Positions 1 to 5,663 of a stretch of 11,661 nt of DNA are shown here, in pieces. Made by a program: the position numbers and the translations under genes. The stretch lies in the NCBI GenBank assembly GCA_944358495.1, contig CALVRF010000040.1:1-11661 (forward strand), given 5' to 3'. A model generated the notes under the pieces. It was not told where the DNA came from and did not search any database. It saw only the letters and a program-made list of their open reading frames with translations. This DNA is from an uncultured Bacilli bacterium. GTDB lineage: Bacteria; Bacillota_I; Bacilli_A; RF39; UBA660. How positions within the stretch are numbered: the stretch's first letter is position 1; each line of letters starts with the position of its first letter.

Positions 1-653
1 TCACTTTCATACCATGAATTATTATCAATACTATAATAATATTTTATGGCATTTGAAGCATTAACTGTTACTTTTATTCTTTGTTCTTCTGGTTCTAAAC
101 TTATACTATTTATAGCTAACTCTCCTGATGTATCAGTATCTGCTGTACTAAAGTTGGTATCATTTCCTTCTTGTAAATAGTTAAGTTCCATGGTTAGATT
201 AAAACTTGTATCGCTAGGCATACTTGTTACATCTTCATTAAACTTAAAAGTAACATGAAAGGTTTTATCTTCGTTCACATTTAATGGACTTCCTGATTCT
301 ATTCCTTCAACGGTATAGTTTATTATATCCGTTCCATTCATGTTTATTTTTATTGAATCTAAGACTGCATTTAAAGTTCCCTCATTAGAAACCGTTACGG
401 CATATTTAATACTATCACCGGGCGCATTTAAATTAAAGTTAAAATTAGCTGATAAATTATCAAATGATTTAGAAACTTCTTCAGCTCCATCAGTTTTTTC
501 TTCTAAAGCGATATTACTAATTATTATTTTCCAATTACTAGTGATGCTTCCGGTTCCTTTAATATCTAAGGCACTATTAAAAGCCGCATAACTTACGGCC
601 ATTATCATTACTATTCCTATAAGTCCAATTATTATTATATTTTTATTTTTCAT
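1..653 (-). CDS. Exported surface protein with SipW/TasA-type N-terminus, partial (C-terminus off the left edge)
   Basis: An ATG at 653 opens a frame that runs without a stop to base 1, giving 217 codons; the rest lies outside. AAGGTGAG sits about 6 bases before the ATG. Residues 5-24 form a hydrophobic segment followed by SYAAFNSALDIKGTGSITSN, the pattern seen in Firmicutes proteins with SipW-dependent signal peptides (TasA, CalY/camelysin-like). Residues from about 40 to 160 look like a secreted beta-rich domain without cysteines, rich in Asn, Thr, Ser and acidic residues. A second Ig- or fibronectin-like segment seems to begin near residue 175 and contains YYYSIDNNSWYES. I infer a cell-surface or matrix protein; adhesion or filament formation cannot be told from this part. 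A small XRE regulator is transcribed divergently about 195 bases away. The family-level call is moderately certain; the exact function is unknown. Confidence 0.75.
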   Translation of the reverse strand, partial: MKNKNIIIIGLIGIVMIMAVSYAAFNSALDIKGTGSITSNWKIIISNIALEEKTDGAEEVSKSFDNLSANFNFNLNAPGDSIKYAVTVSNEGTLNAVLDSIKINMNGTDIINYTVEGIESGSPLNVNEDKTFHVTFKFNEDVTSMPSDTSFNLTMELNYLQEGNDTNFSTADTDTSGELAINSISLEPEEQRIKVTVNASNAIKYYYSIDNNSWYES

Positions 654-671
654 TATACTCACCTTATTTTT

Positions 672-701
672 ATTATATCATTTTTATGCATTTTGCAACA
701 A
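672..701 (-). promoter_or_regulatory. Probable promoter of the SipW/TasA-type surface protein gene
   Basis: A perfect -10 TATAAT (672-677) is preceded by TGA, which gives an extended -10. TTGTTG (696-701) lies 18 bases upstream as a fair -35. Transcription would begin about 10-15 bases before the ATG at 653. Confidence 0.5.
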
Positions 702-732
702 TATGTTTTATTTGTTTTGAGTAGTTTTATTA

Positions 733-760
733 TTGACTATTTTTTCTTATTTTATATGTT
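733..760 (+). promoter_or_regulatory. Probable promoter of the XRE regulator gene
   Basis: TTGACT (733-738) matches the -35 consensus in five of six bases, and TATGTT (755-760) is a weaker -10 at 16-base spacing. The start point would fall just before or within the inverted repeat at 772-790, so a protein bound there could block the promoter. Confidence 0.45.
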
Positions 761-771
761 ATTTACATTGT

Positions 772-790
772 ATATCGGCATTTCCGATAT
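772..790. promoter_or_regulatory. Perfect inverted repeat, probable operator of the XRE regulator
   Basis: ATATCGG (772-778) and CCGATAT (784-790) are perfect 7-base arms separated by CATTT. The CG-containing arms stand out in otherwise nearly pure A/T intergenic DNA. No T-tract follows in either direction, which argues against a terminator. The repeat lies between the likely promoter and the start of the XRE gene, as expected for an autoregulatory operator. Binding itself is inferred. Confidence 0.55.
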
Positions 791-847
791 GTCAAGAAAA
801 AAATGACTGTTTGAGTAATAATTTAAATAGGTGGTGATTATTTAGCT

Positions 848-1084
848 ATGATAGGAAAAGCTATAAAAGTTATGCGAAATGAAAATAATATGAAGCAAAC
901 TGATTTAATTAAAATGTTAAATATTGGTCAAAGTACTTTATCCGATTATGAAAACGAAAAAATAAGTATTGATTTTGAAACTCTAGAAAAAATTGCTAAG
1001 TTATGTAACTATACTATTTATTTTAAAAACAATAAAACTGGTGAAGAATTTGAAACTAAGGATTTAGTAAGAAAAGATATATAA
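848..1084 (+). CDS. Small XRE-family HTH transcriptional regulator
   Basis: This 78-residue protein is almost entirely a Cro/C1-type helix-turn-helix domain. Residues 4-14 form the first helix, MKQTDLIKMLNIGQSTLSDYE (15-35, broken here as MKQTDLIKML and NIGQSTLSDYE) forms the helix-turn-helix core, and the domain closes with FETLEKIAKLCNY. A short polar tail (FKNNKTGEEFETKDLVRKDI) follows; there is no effector or peptidase domain. The ribosome site AGGTGGTGAT (829-838) differs by one base from the ideal AGGAGGTGAT and lies 9 bases before the ATG; no other in-frame start exists before an upstream stop. It is the only convincing plus-strand gene. The perfect inverted repeat at 772-790 suggests autoregulation. 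The target could include the divergent surface-protein gene, but this is inference. Confidence 0.85.
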   Translation: MIGKAIKVMRNENNMKQTDLIKMLNIGQSTLSDYENEKISIDFETLEKIAKLCNYTIYFKNNKTGEEFETKDLVRKDI

Positions 1085-1126
1085 AAAGGAAATTAATTCA
1101 ATCACTGAATGTTAATTTCCTTTTTT
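1083..1126. terminator. Bidirectional intrinsic terminator between the XRE gene and the YgjV-family gene
   Basis: Arms 1083-1096 and 1112-1125 are complementary (core GGAAATTAA with TTAATTTCC), with an inner TTCA/TGAA pairing and an ATCAC loop. T-tracts follow in both directions, so the element can end the plus-strand XRE transcript and the converging minus-strand transcript. It overlaps the stop codon of the minus-strand gene. Confidence 0.8.
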
Positions 1127-1621
1127 ATTCCTATATTTAATTAATGAACTGGTTCCAGAAATTATCTCTAAGGTATTACCAATAAGGCTTACATAGGCCC
1201 CTACTGTTAAATTGTAGTAAAGCCAGAAAATAGCCGCTACAATATAAATTATTCTTAATTTTTGCATATTATTTTGCCAAGAGGAATATGTATAAAACAA
1301 TGTTGCTAGGATGGGGATTAACATTAAAGGTGTATCTACAGTAATTATACCAATTACAATAATAATTAACATAAACAAAAACATTAACCACCATGGTATC
1401 TTTTTATTTTTAGTTTCATAAGTGTAAAAAATACTTAATCTAAAAAAAGATACTAAATTCATAAAAGCGGCAACGATAGCATTTAATAAAAAATATTGAA
1501 CACTATATAAGATATTAGCAATAGTTTGAAATAAAATAATTTTACTTTTTTTACTTAATTGAACACTAATAATCCAGCAAATAATAGCAATAAAACCAAC
1601 GATTTGAGAAAGTATAAACAT
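1112..1621 (-). CDS. YgjV-family integral membrane protein
   Basis: The 169-residue protein is mostly hydrophobic, with about five or six predicted membrane segments (near residues 3-22, 30-48, 50-66, 77-93, 97-113 and 122-150). Its layout matches the bacterial YgjV membrane family: an N-terminal helix with a CWIISVQLSKKSKII motif, a loop with YSVQYFLL, and a late SLIGNTLEIISG motif near the C-terminus. The function of that family is not established. GGAG lies 7 bases before the ATG, and the gene has its own good promoter and converges on the bidirectional terminator, so it appears monocistronic. It is about 850 bases downstream of the bacteriocin operon and separated from it by other transcription units, so I see no reason to call it an immunity protein. 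Confidence 0.7.
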   Translation of the reverse strand: MFILSQIVGFIAIICWIISVQLSKKSKIILFQTIANILYSVQYFLLNAIVAAFMNLVSFFRLSIFYTYETKNKKIPWWLMFLFMLIIIVIGIITVDTPLMLIPILATLFYTYSSWQNNMQKLRIIYIVAAIFWLYYNLTVGAYVSLIGNTLEIISGTSSLIKYRNKKGN

Positions 1622-1648
1622 ATTTTGACTCCTTTTAACTATATTTCC

Positions 1649-1677
1649 ATTATATTATATAATAAAAATTTGGGCAA
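1649..1677 (-). promoter_or_regulatory. Promoter of the YgjV-family gene
   Basis: TTGCCC (1672-1677) and a perfect TATAAT (1649-1654) are 17 bases apart. The -35 abuts the T-tract of the yqeY terminator. A second TATAAT at 1654-1659 lacks a well-spaced -35. Confidence 0.6.
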
Positions 1678-1702
1678 ATAAAAACTAACTTGTTGTTAGT
1701 TT
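1678..1702 (-). terminator. Intrinsic terminator after yqeY
   Basis: On the minus strand AAACTAAC and GTTAGTTT form an 8-base stem around the loop AACAA, followed by T-rich sequence. The stem includes the yqeY stop codon. Confidence 0.75.
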
Positions 1703-2133
1703 AAACGTTCTTTGATAATGGAACTAGCTTTACCCATATCATATTTACCTTTTAATTTAGGAGAAATTTCTTTCATTACTTTGCCCATATCTTTAGGACT
1801 TTCTGGTTTTATTAATTCAAAAGCTTCATCGATTATTTGCAAAGCTTCTTCATCAGTTAATTGCTCTGGTAAATATTTTTCTAATATTTCAATTTCACTA
1901 TTAGTTTTATCGATTAAATCTTTACGGTTACCCTTTTCAAATTCAGCAATGGATTCTTTTCTAGTCTTAATTTGCTTAGTAATAATATTGATAACCTCAT
2001 CGTCGGTTAATTCTTTTTTGGTATTAAGTTCTTCCATTTGTATGGCCGCTTTAACCATTCTAATAACAGCTAATGTTTCTTTATCTTGTTTTTTCATAGC
2101 AGTTTTTAAATCTTCTAATATTTGATTTCTCAT
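1696..2133 (-). CDS. yqeY: GatB/YqeY domain-containing protein
   Basis: The 145 residues match the full length of free-standing YqeY proteins, which resemble the C-terminal tail domain of the GatB subunit of Asp/Glu-tRNA amidotransferase. Typical features are the N-terminal LKTAMKKQDKETLAVIRMVK helix, the middle DDEVINIITKQIKTRKESI helix, LEKYLPEQLTDEEA, and the C-terminal SPKDMGKVMKEISPKLKG and KASSIIKERL. These helices are thought to contact tRNA, but the biological role of stand-alone YqeY is not settled. GGAG lies 6-7 bases before the ATG. It follows rpsU by 36 bases, a very common pairing in Firmicutes, with a hairpin between the genes. It probably depends on the rpsU promoter, since no clear promoter lies between them. 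Confidence 0.93.
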   Translation of the reverse strand: MRNQILEDLKTAMKKQDKETLAVIRMVKAAIQMEELNTKKELTDDEVINIITKQIKTRKESIAEFEKGNRKDLIDKTNSEIEILEKYLPEQLTDEEALQIIDEAFELIKPESPKDMGKVMKEISPKLKGKYDMGKASSIIKERLN

Positions 2134-2147
2134 AGTCTTCTCCTTTC

Positions 2148-2167
2148 AAAAAACAGCACTTCTGCTG
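2148..2167 (-). terminator. Hairpin with T-tract between rpsU and yqeY (attenuator or partial terminator)
   Basis: On the minus strand CAGCA and TGCTG form a 5-base stem around GAAG, followed by six T residues. The hairpin begins 2 bases after the rpsU stop. The stem is short, so some readthrough into yqeY is likely; this would give more S21 mRNA than YqeY mRNA. Confidence 0.65.
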
Positions 2168-2169
2168 CT

Positions 2170-2376
2170 TTATCTATCATATCTATTAGCTAGTCTTTCT
2201 CTTTTTCTAGCATTTTTTTTGCCTTCGGCTTTAGCTAATCTATTTTTAACGCCGGGTTTTAAATATCCTAATTCTCTTTCTTTGTACTTTTTTAATTCGC
2301 CATCTCTTATGCCTTGCTGTTTCATTACACGGAGAGCTCCATCGACGTTCCCATTACGTACGATTACTTTTGTCAT
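2170..2376 (-). CDS. rpsU: 30S ribosomal protein S21
   Basis: The 68-residue basic protein has the S21 pattern: a KVIVRNGNVDGALRVMKQQ start, a central KKYKERELGYLKPGVKNR, and a Lys/Arg-rich tail ending KKNARKRERLANRYDR. S21 binds the small subunit near the anti-Shine-Dalgarno region and helps initiation. It is longer than the roughly 57-residue Bacillus form because of its C-terminal tail. I place the start at the ATG ending at 2376, not the TTG just before it: GGGAGG lies 7 bases before this ATG and the protein then begins MTKVIV, as is usual. It has a strong promoter and heads the rpsU-yqeY unit. Confidence 0.93.
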   Translation of the reverse strand: MTKVIVRNGNVDGALRVMKQQGIRDGELKKYKERELGYLKPGVKNRLAKAEGKKNARKRERLANRYDR

Positions 2377-2405
2377 CAAAATCCCTCCCTTCTTAAGTTA
2401 AGTTA

Positions 2406-2434
2406 ATTATAACACGTTATTATAGGATTTTCAA
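2406..2434 (-). promoter_or_regulatory. Strong promoter of rpsU-yqeY
   Basis: TTGAAA (2429-2434) and a perfect TATAAT (2406-2411) are separated by 17 bases, and TGT precedes the -10, making it an extended -10. It lies between the bacteriocin operon terminator and rpsU, giving a leader of about 20-25 bases. This is the best consensus promoter in the window. Confidence 0.8.
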
Positions 2435-2444
2435 GGGAAACATG

Positions 2445-2469
2445 AAAAAACAGGAATAAATCCTGTTTT
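2445..2469 (-). terminator. Intrinsic terminator of the bacteriocin operon
   Basis: AAAACAGGA and TCCTGTTTT form a perfect 9-base stem around TTTAT, and the right arm runs directly into further T residues on the minus strand. It overlaps the stop codon of the second peptide gene, so the operon ends there. The rpsU promoter begins 11 bases farther on. Confidence 0.8.
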
Positions 2470-2629
2470 AAATTGAGCAAATTTTTCCACTAACTAGTCT
2501 TCTGATGGCAGTTCCAACACTTCGGCCTAAATCGGCAATGGTCGAAATGCCTCTAGCAATTGCATTAATTAATGAAGCCGTTATAGCTCCCCCTTTGATT
2601 TTCAACAATTCTTTATCAGATAAAGTCAT
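2468..2629 (-). CDS. Putative two-peptide (class IIb) bacteriocin, second precursor peptide
   Basis: This 53-codon gene encodes a peptide with the 14-residue leader MTLSDKELLKIKGG. The leader fits the double-glycine consensus at every key position counted back from the cut: L -12, S -11, E -8, L -7, I -4, G -2, G -1. Cleavage would leave a 39-residue mature peptide starting AITASLINAIARG. It is cationic and amphipathic, contains the GxxxG motif GRSVG at residues 35-39 plus an AxxxG (AIARG), then AIRRLVSG, and ends KICSI with one Cys. The ATG overlaps the stop of the first peptide gene (TAATG), indicating translational coupling and roughly equal production. The transporter encoded just upstream carries the matching C39 protease. 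Bacteriocin activity is inferred; a peptide pheromone is the main alternative, though two co-translated GxxxG peptides favour a bacteriocin. Confidence 0.88.
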   Translation of the reverse strand: MTLSDKELLKIKGGAITASLINAIARGISTIADLGRSVGTAIRRLVSGKICSI

Positions 2630-2781
2630 TACTCACATGGTTCTGGCCTTAAATAGCCATCAATGACTCCAATTATGAAAGTAATAAGGGCACCAATTCC
2701 AGTAATGGCTCCCCAGCTAATGCCACCACCACTAACTGTTAGTAGTTCTTGTTTGCTTAAATGTTGAATTTTTATATTCAT
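2629..2781 (-). CDS. Putative two-peptide (class IIb) bacteriocin, first precursor peptide
   Basis: This 50-codon gene starts 11 bases after the transporter stop. The 19-residue leader MNIKIQHLSKQELLTVSGG has the double-glycine consensus (L -12, S -11, E -8, L -7, V -4, G -2, G -1). The mature part is 31 residues, beginning GISWGAITGIG, so two GxxxG motifs overlap at its N-terminus (G20, G24, G28). A hydrophobic stretch ALITFIIGVIDG holds a third GxxxG, and the end YLRPEPCE has one Cys. A third Gly follows the double Gly, so cutting one residue later is possible. The ribosome site is GAGGGGGG placed directly against the ATG, with a G6 tract in otherwise AT-rich DNA. GxxxG-mediated helix pairing is typical of class IIb bacteriocins; membrane pore formation is inferred from that family. 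Confidence 0.88.
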   Translation of the reverse strand: MNIKIQHLSKQELLTVSGGGISWGAITGIGALITFIIGVIDGYLRPEPCE

Positions 2782-2792
2782 CCCCCCTCAAA

Positions 2793-4817
2793 TCAGTGAT
2801 CCTTTCTTTTCTCATCTAAAATGATTTTTCCATTATCTAATTTAATAAAACGGTCAAATAAATCTAAATTATTTAAACGATGAGAGATTACAATAATAGT
2901 TTTATTGGAATAATTATTAAATAAGTTCTTTAAAAGTCTCCTTTCTAAATCAATATCGAGGCCACTAAAACCTTCATCAATTATCAAAAGGTTGAAGTTT
3001 TGCAAAGCTCTGGCTAAAGCAATGCGCTGCCTTTGGCCACCTGATATATTAAGACCATTTTCTTCTAGTAATGTGTAATCTTTTAGATGATAGCCACGAA
3101 TAATCTCCTCTAGGATACTTATTTTTTTTATATTTTTTAAATCTTTATTACCTTTTAGAGTAATATTGTCTAAAATAGTGCCAGTAAAAATTGTTTCATG
3201 TTGGGAAATCAAATTAATACTAGTGTTATTAGTTGCTACCTTTTCATTAATTAAAAGTTTGCCCTCGTAATTTGCATAATAACCTTTGATTAGTTTAACT
3301 AAAGTACTTTTCCCACTACCACTTTTACCAGTGATCAATATTTTTTCACCCTTAATAATAGTTAAATTAATGTTTTTTAAAGCATATTTTTGGTCATCAA
3401 AAGTAAATGAAAGATTTTCAAATCTTATTAAGCTTATATCTTCTTCGTTTTTTTCCTGTTTATCTTCATATAAATCGAGGACTCTTCTTATACTATTAAT
3501 TGCTTCTTTGATTTCAAAATTTAAATCGATAATATTTCTAACGGGTTCTAAAAATAAATTTGTAAGAATATTATAAGTAATAAACATTCCTAAAGAAAGC
3601 TCATTATTTTGGACTAAAATAAGGCCGACTATAATAATTAGAACTTGTCCTATATTACTAATGATGTCATTAGAAGCCAAAATCTTATTAATAAAGTTAT
3701 TTAATTTTTGACTATTTTGTAAATAATCATTATACTTAATTATAAATGTTTGATTAATGCTATTTTCAGCATTAATCCCTTTAATTGTTTCAAAAGCACT
3801 GATGCTTTCCGTCATATAAGAGTTGATTTCGGCTTTTTGCTTTAAATTATTATAAGTTTGATAATTTAGCTTTTTACGAGTACTAAAAACAATTACAATA
3901 TAAAATAAAAACATTGTTAAAATAATTAAAAAGAGTGTGGAATTGATTGATAATAGTGATATGGCTGAAAAAATAGTTAAAGGTATATCAATCATAATAA
4001 TTAATAGTACTTTAGTCAGTGTATCTTTAGCTTTAGCCAAATCATTAATTTTACTGACAATTTCTCCAGTGGTATGACTGTGGTAATAAAGATAAGGAAG
4101 TTCAATTATGTGTTTAAAAGTATTTTTGGTTAAATAATTATCGAAGTTGTTGGTTAGATTAATTAAGAGCTTATTGCGAATGTAGGTTGTTAATATTTTT
4201 ATGAGTATAAGAATTAAAAATACAATATATATAGTTTTGAGGTGTTCACCATTAATGTCATCGATAATGGCTTGAAAAAAGAACGTACTAATAACTGCAG
4301 ATAAGGTCATAATTATTGAGATGAAAGCAATTTTGAAAATAAGCTTTATATTTGGGGTAATTAAATCTTTTAATGTGTGCAGATAATTAGTATTTTTAAT
4401 TTTGTCGATTGGCTTTACTGGATGCATAACAATATTAATGCCTGTCCATTCCTCGTAAAATTTAACAAAACTAACCTTTTTAATTTTATCGGCTGGGTCA
4501 GCTAATAAAATATATTTATTGGTCACTTTATAAACCGTAACATAGTGATAGTAGGAGTTATCAATTATCATATGAGCAATAAAAGGGACACTTGTTACAT
4601 TTAGCTTATCTTGTTTAATACCTTTAGCATTGAAACCTAATTCATTTAAAGTGTTTACTATATGATAAGCTGTGATACCATTTTTGGTTAATTTTAACAT
4701 TTCACTTAATTTATTTCTAGCAACATAACCGCGATAATATTTAATAATCATCATTGTACAAGCAAGCCCACAATCTTTGTAACTTTCTTGTTTGATGAAA
4801 GGATACTTTTTAAACAT
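2793..4817 (-). CDS. Peptidase-containing (C39) bacteriocin-processing ABC transporter
   Basis: The 674-residue protein is a full-length PCAT: it cuts double-glycine leaders and exports the mature peptide across the cytoplasmic membrane. The N-terminal C39 domain (about 1-135) keeps Q10 (oxyanion hole), C16 in QESYKDCGLAC, H91 in YYHYVTVYKV and D107 in LADPAD, a complete cysteine protease set. A six-helix ABC membrane domain spans about 155-430. The nucleotide-binding domain has Walker A GKSGSGKST (near 500), signature ISGGQRQR (near 590), Walker B LLIIDEGFSGLD (near 610) and H-loop VISHR. It acts as a homodimer in this family. GGTGAG precedes the ATG. Two matching leader peptides lie immediately downstream in the same operon and are its evident substrates. 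No separate accessory (HlyD-like) protein is present, which fits PCATs of low-GC Gram-positives. Confidence 0.95.
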   Translation of the reverse strand: MFKKYPFIKQESYKDCGLACTMMIIKYYRGYVARNKLSEMLKLTKNGITAYHIVNTLNELGFNAKGIKQDKLNVTSVPFIAHMIIDNSYYHYVTVYKVTNKYILLADPADKIKKVSFVKFYEEWTGINIVMHPVKPIDKIKNTNYLHTLKDLITPNIKLIFKIAFISIIMTLSAVISTFFFQAIIDDINGEHLKTIYIVFLILILIKILTTYIRNKLLINLTNNFDNYLTKNTFKHIIELPYLYYHSHTTGEIVSKINDLAKAKDTLTKVLLIIMIDIPLTIFSAISLLSINSTLFLIILTMFLFYIVIVFSTRKKLNYQTYNNLKQKAEINSYMTESISAFETIKGINAENSINQTFIIKYNDYLQNSQKLNNFINKILASNDIISNIGQVLIIIVGLILVQNNELSLGMFITYNILTNLFLEPVRNIIDLNFEIKEAINSIRRVLDLYEDKQEKNEEDISLIRFENLSFTFDDQKYALKNINLTIIKGEKILITGKSGSGKSTLVKLIKGYYANYEGKLLINEKVATNNTSINLISQHETIFTGTILDNITLKGNKDLKNIKKISILEEIIRGYHLKDYTLLEENGLNISGGQRQRIALARALQNFNLLIIDEGFSGLDIDLERRLLKNLFNNYSNKTIIVISHRLNNLDLFDRFIKLDNGKIILDEKRKDH

Positions 4818-4833
4818 TTCTCACCCCCTCATT

Positions 4834-4860
4834 ATTATCATACTTCGTTAAAGGGGACAA
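4834..4860 (-). promoter_or_regulatory. Possible promoter of the bacteriocin operon
   Basis: TTGTCC (4855-4860) with GATAAT (4834-4839) gives a plausible but short 15-base spacing; TAATAA at 17 bases is the alternative. No direct-repeat site of the kind bound by quorum-sensing response regulators is evident in the 77 bases between rsmD and the transporter. Weakly supported. Confidence 0.33.
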
Positions 4861-4894
4861 TTCCTGCTTTTAGAGCAAAAAAAAATTAATTTTT

Positions 4895-5413
4895 TTATTT
4901 TTGGAATATTTTTATGGTTTTTGGGCCATATTTTTTTTCTTTGATTAAGGTTAAATTGGTAATGGGGTTTTCGGTTTCGTATTCACAAATGACTAAACCC
5001 TCTTTATTTAAAAGGTTATATTCTTCAATAAATTTTAAAGCTTTATTTAATAAATTATGATGATATGGAGGATCTAAAAAAATGATATCGTATTTTTTAT
5101 CAGTAATTTTTAAATATTTTTTATAATCACTACTAATAACATAGGCATTATTAATATTTCTAGTATTGTTTTTTAAAATAGCCAAAGCTTCACTACTGTG
5201 GTCGACGAAATAACATTCTTTTGCTCCCATGCTTAAAGCTTCAATGCCTAAAGCTCCGGAACCAGCAAATAAATCTAGGCAAATACTACCTGGGATTTGA
5301 TTTTGGATCATAGCAAAAAGTGATTCTTTAACTCTATCCATGGTTGGTCTAGTACCAGGAATATTAAAACCATCTAATTTTTTACCTTTATATTTTCCCG
5401 TTATTACACGCAT
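4895..5413 (-). CDS. rsmD: 16S rRNA (guanine-966-N2)-methyltransferase RsmD
   Basis: The 172-residue protein has the RsmD signatures in order: MRVITGKYKGKKL at the start, RPTMDRVKESLF (22-33), the SAM-binding LDLFAGSGALGIEALSMGA (46-64), VDHSSEAL with the acidic residue that holds the SAM ribose, and the catalytic DPPY (114-117). It methylates G966 (E. coli numbering) of 16S rRNA in the assembling 30S subunit. At 172 residues it is slightly short but complete. It is the third gene of a ylbD-ylbE-rsmD set, 28 bases after ylbE, matching the Bacillus ylb order; coaD, which usually follows rsmD, is replaced here by the bacteriocin operon. An AT-only palindrome after the stop (about 4880-4897) could be a weak terminator. 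Confidence 0.93.
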   Translation of the reverse strand: MRVITGKYKGKKLDGFNIPGTRPTMDRVKESLFAMIQNQIPGSICLDLFAGSGALGIEALSMGAKECYFVDHSSEALAILKNNTRNINNAYVISSDYKKYLKITDKKYDIIFLDPPYHHNLLNKALKFIEEYNLLNKEGLVICEYETENPITNLTLIKEKKYGPKTIKIFQK

Positions 5414-5441
5414 TTATATCACCAAGGATATTTTATCATAT

Positions 5442-5663
5442 TTAATGTAATGTGGATAGTACTTTTTCTAACATTTCAATTGTATCTAAAGTTTTTGAAA
5501 TGCGGTCAGCTTTAGTCAATTTGTAAACAGTTTTAACTTCTTCTTCAAAAGCTTTGAAATTAGCAGGGTTACGATTTAAAAGCTTATACCAATGAGAATT
5601 TTGTCTTAAATGGCGCAAATAATATTCATTTTCTTTAATTTTATATTGTAAATCTAAAGTCAT
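5442..5663 (-). CDS. ylbE: YlbE-like protein
   Basis: The 73-residue protein resembles the YlbE family: LRHLRQNSHWYKLLNRNPANFKAFEEEVKTVYK carries the family pattern (shown here in parts: an RQNSHWYKLLNRNP core followed by AFEEEVK). A coiled, charged C-terminus (SKTLDTIEMLEKVLSTLH) follows. Its function is not established. The start ATG overlaps the stop of the upstream ylbD-like gene (TAATG), so the two are translationally coupled, and rsmD follows 28 bases later. The family call rests on the motif and strongly on the conserved ylbD-ylbE-...-rsmD order known from Bacillus. Confidence 0.72.
   Translation of the reverse strand: MTLDLQYKIKENEYYLRHLRQNSHWYKLLNRNPANFKAFEEEVKTVYKLTKADRISKTLDTIEMLEKVLSTLH

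Noticed and set aside
340..591. Open plus-strand frame of 83 codons
   Set aside because: It lies entirely opposite the exported surface protein gene, which has signal peptide, ribosome site and promoter; no ribosome site supports the plus-strand frame.
1112..1621. YgjV-family membrane protein as the bacteriocin immunity protein
   Set aside because: It belongs to a known family, has its own promoter, and is separated from the bacteriocin operon by rpsU-yqeY and two terminators.
1712..2125. Long plus-strand frame opposite yqeY
   Set aside because: It is a shadow of yqeY, whose family match, Shine-Dalgarno and rpsU linkage are clear.
2377..2379. TTG start for rpsU giving one extra residue
   Set aside because: The next codon is ATG, better spaced from GGGAGG and giving the usual MTKVIV start.
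4878..4900. AT-only palindrome after rsmD as a terminator
   Set aside because: The stem contains no G-C pairs, so stability is doubtful; mentioned with rsmD but not listed as a terminator.
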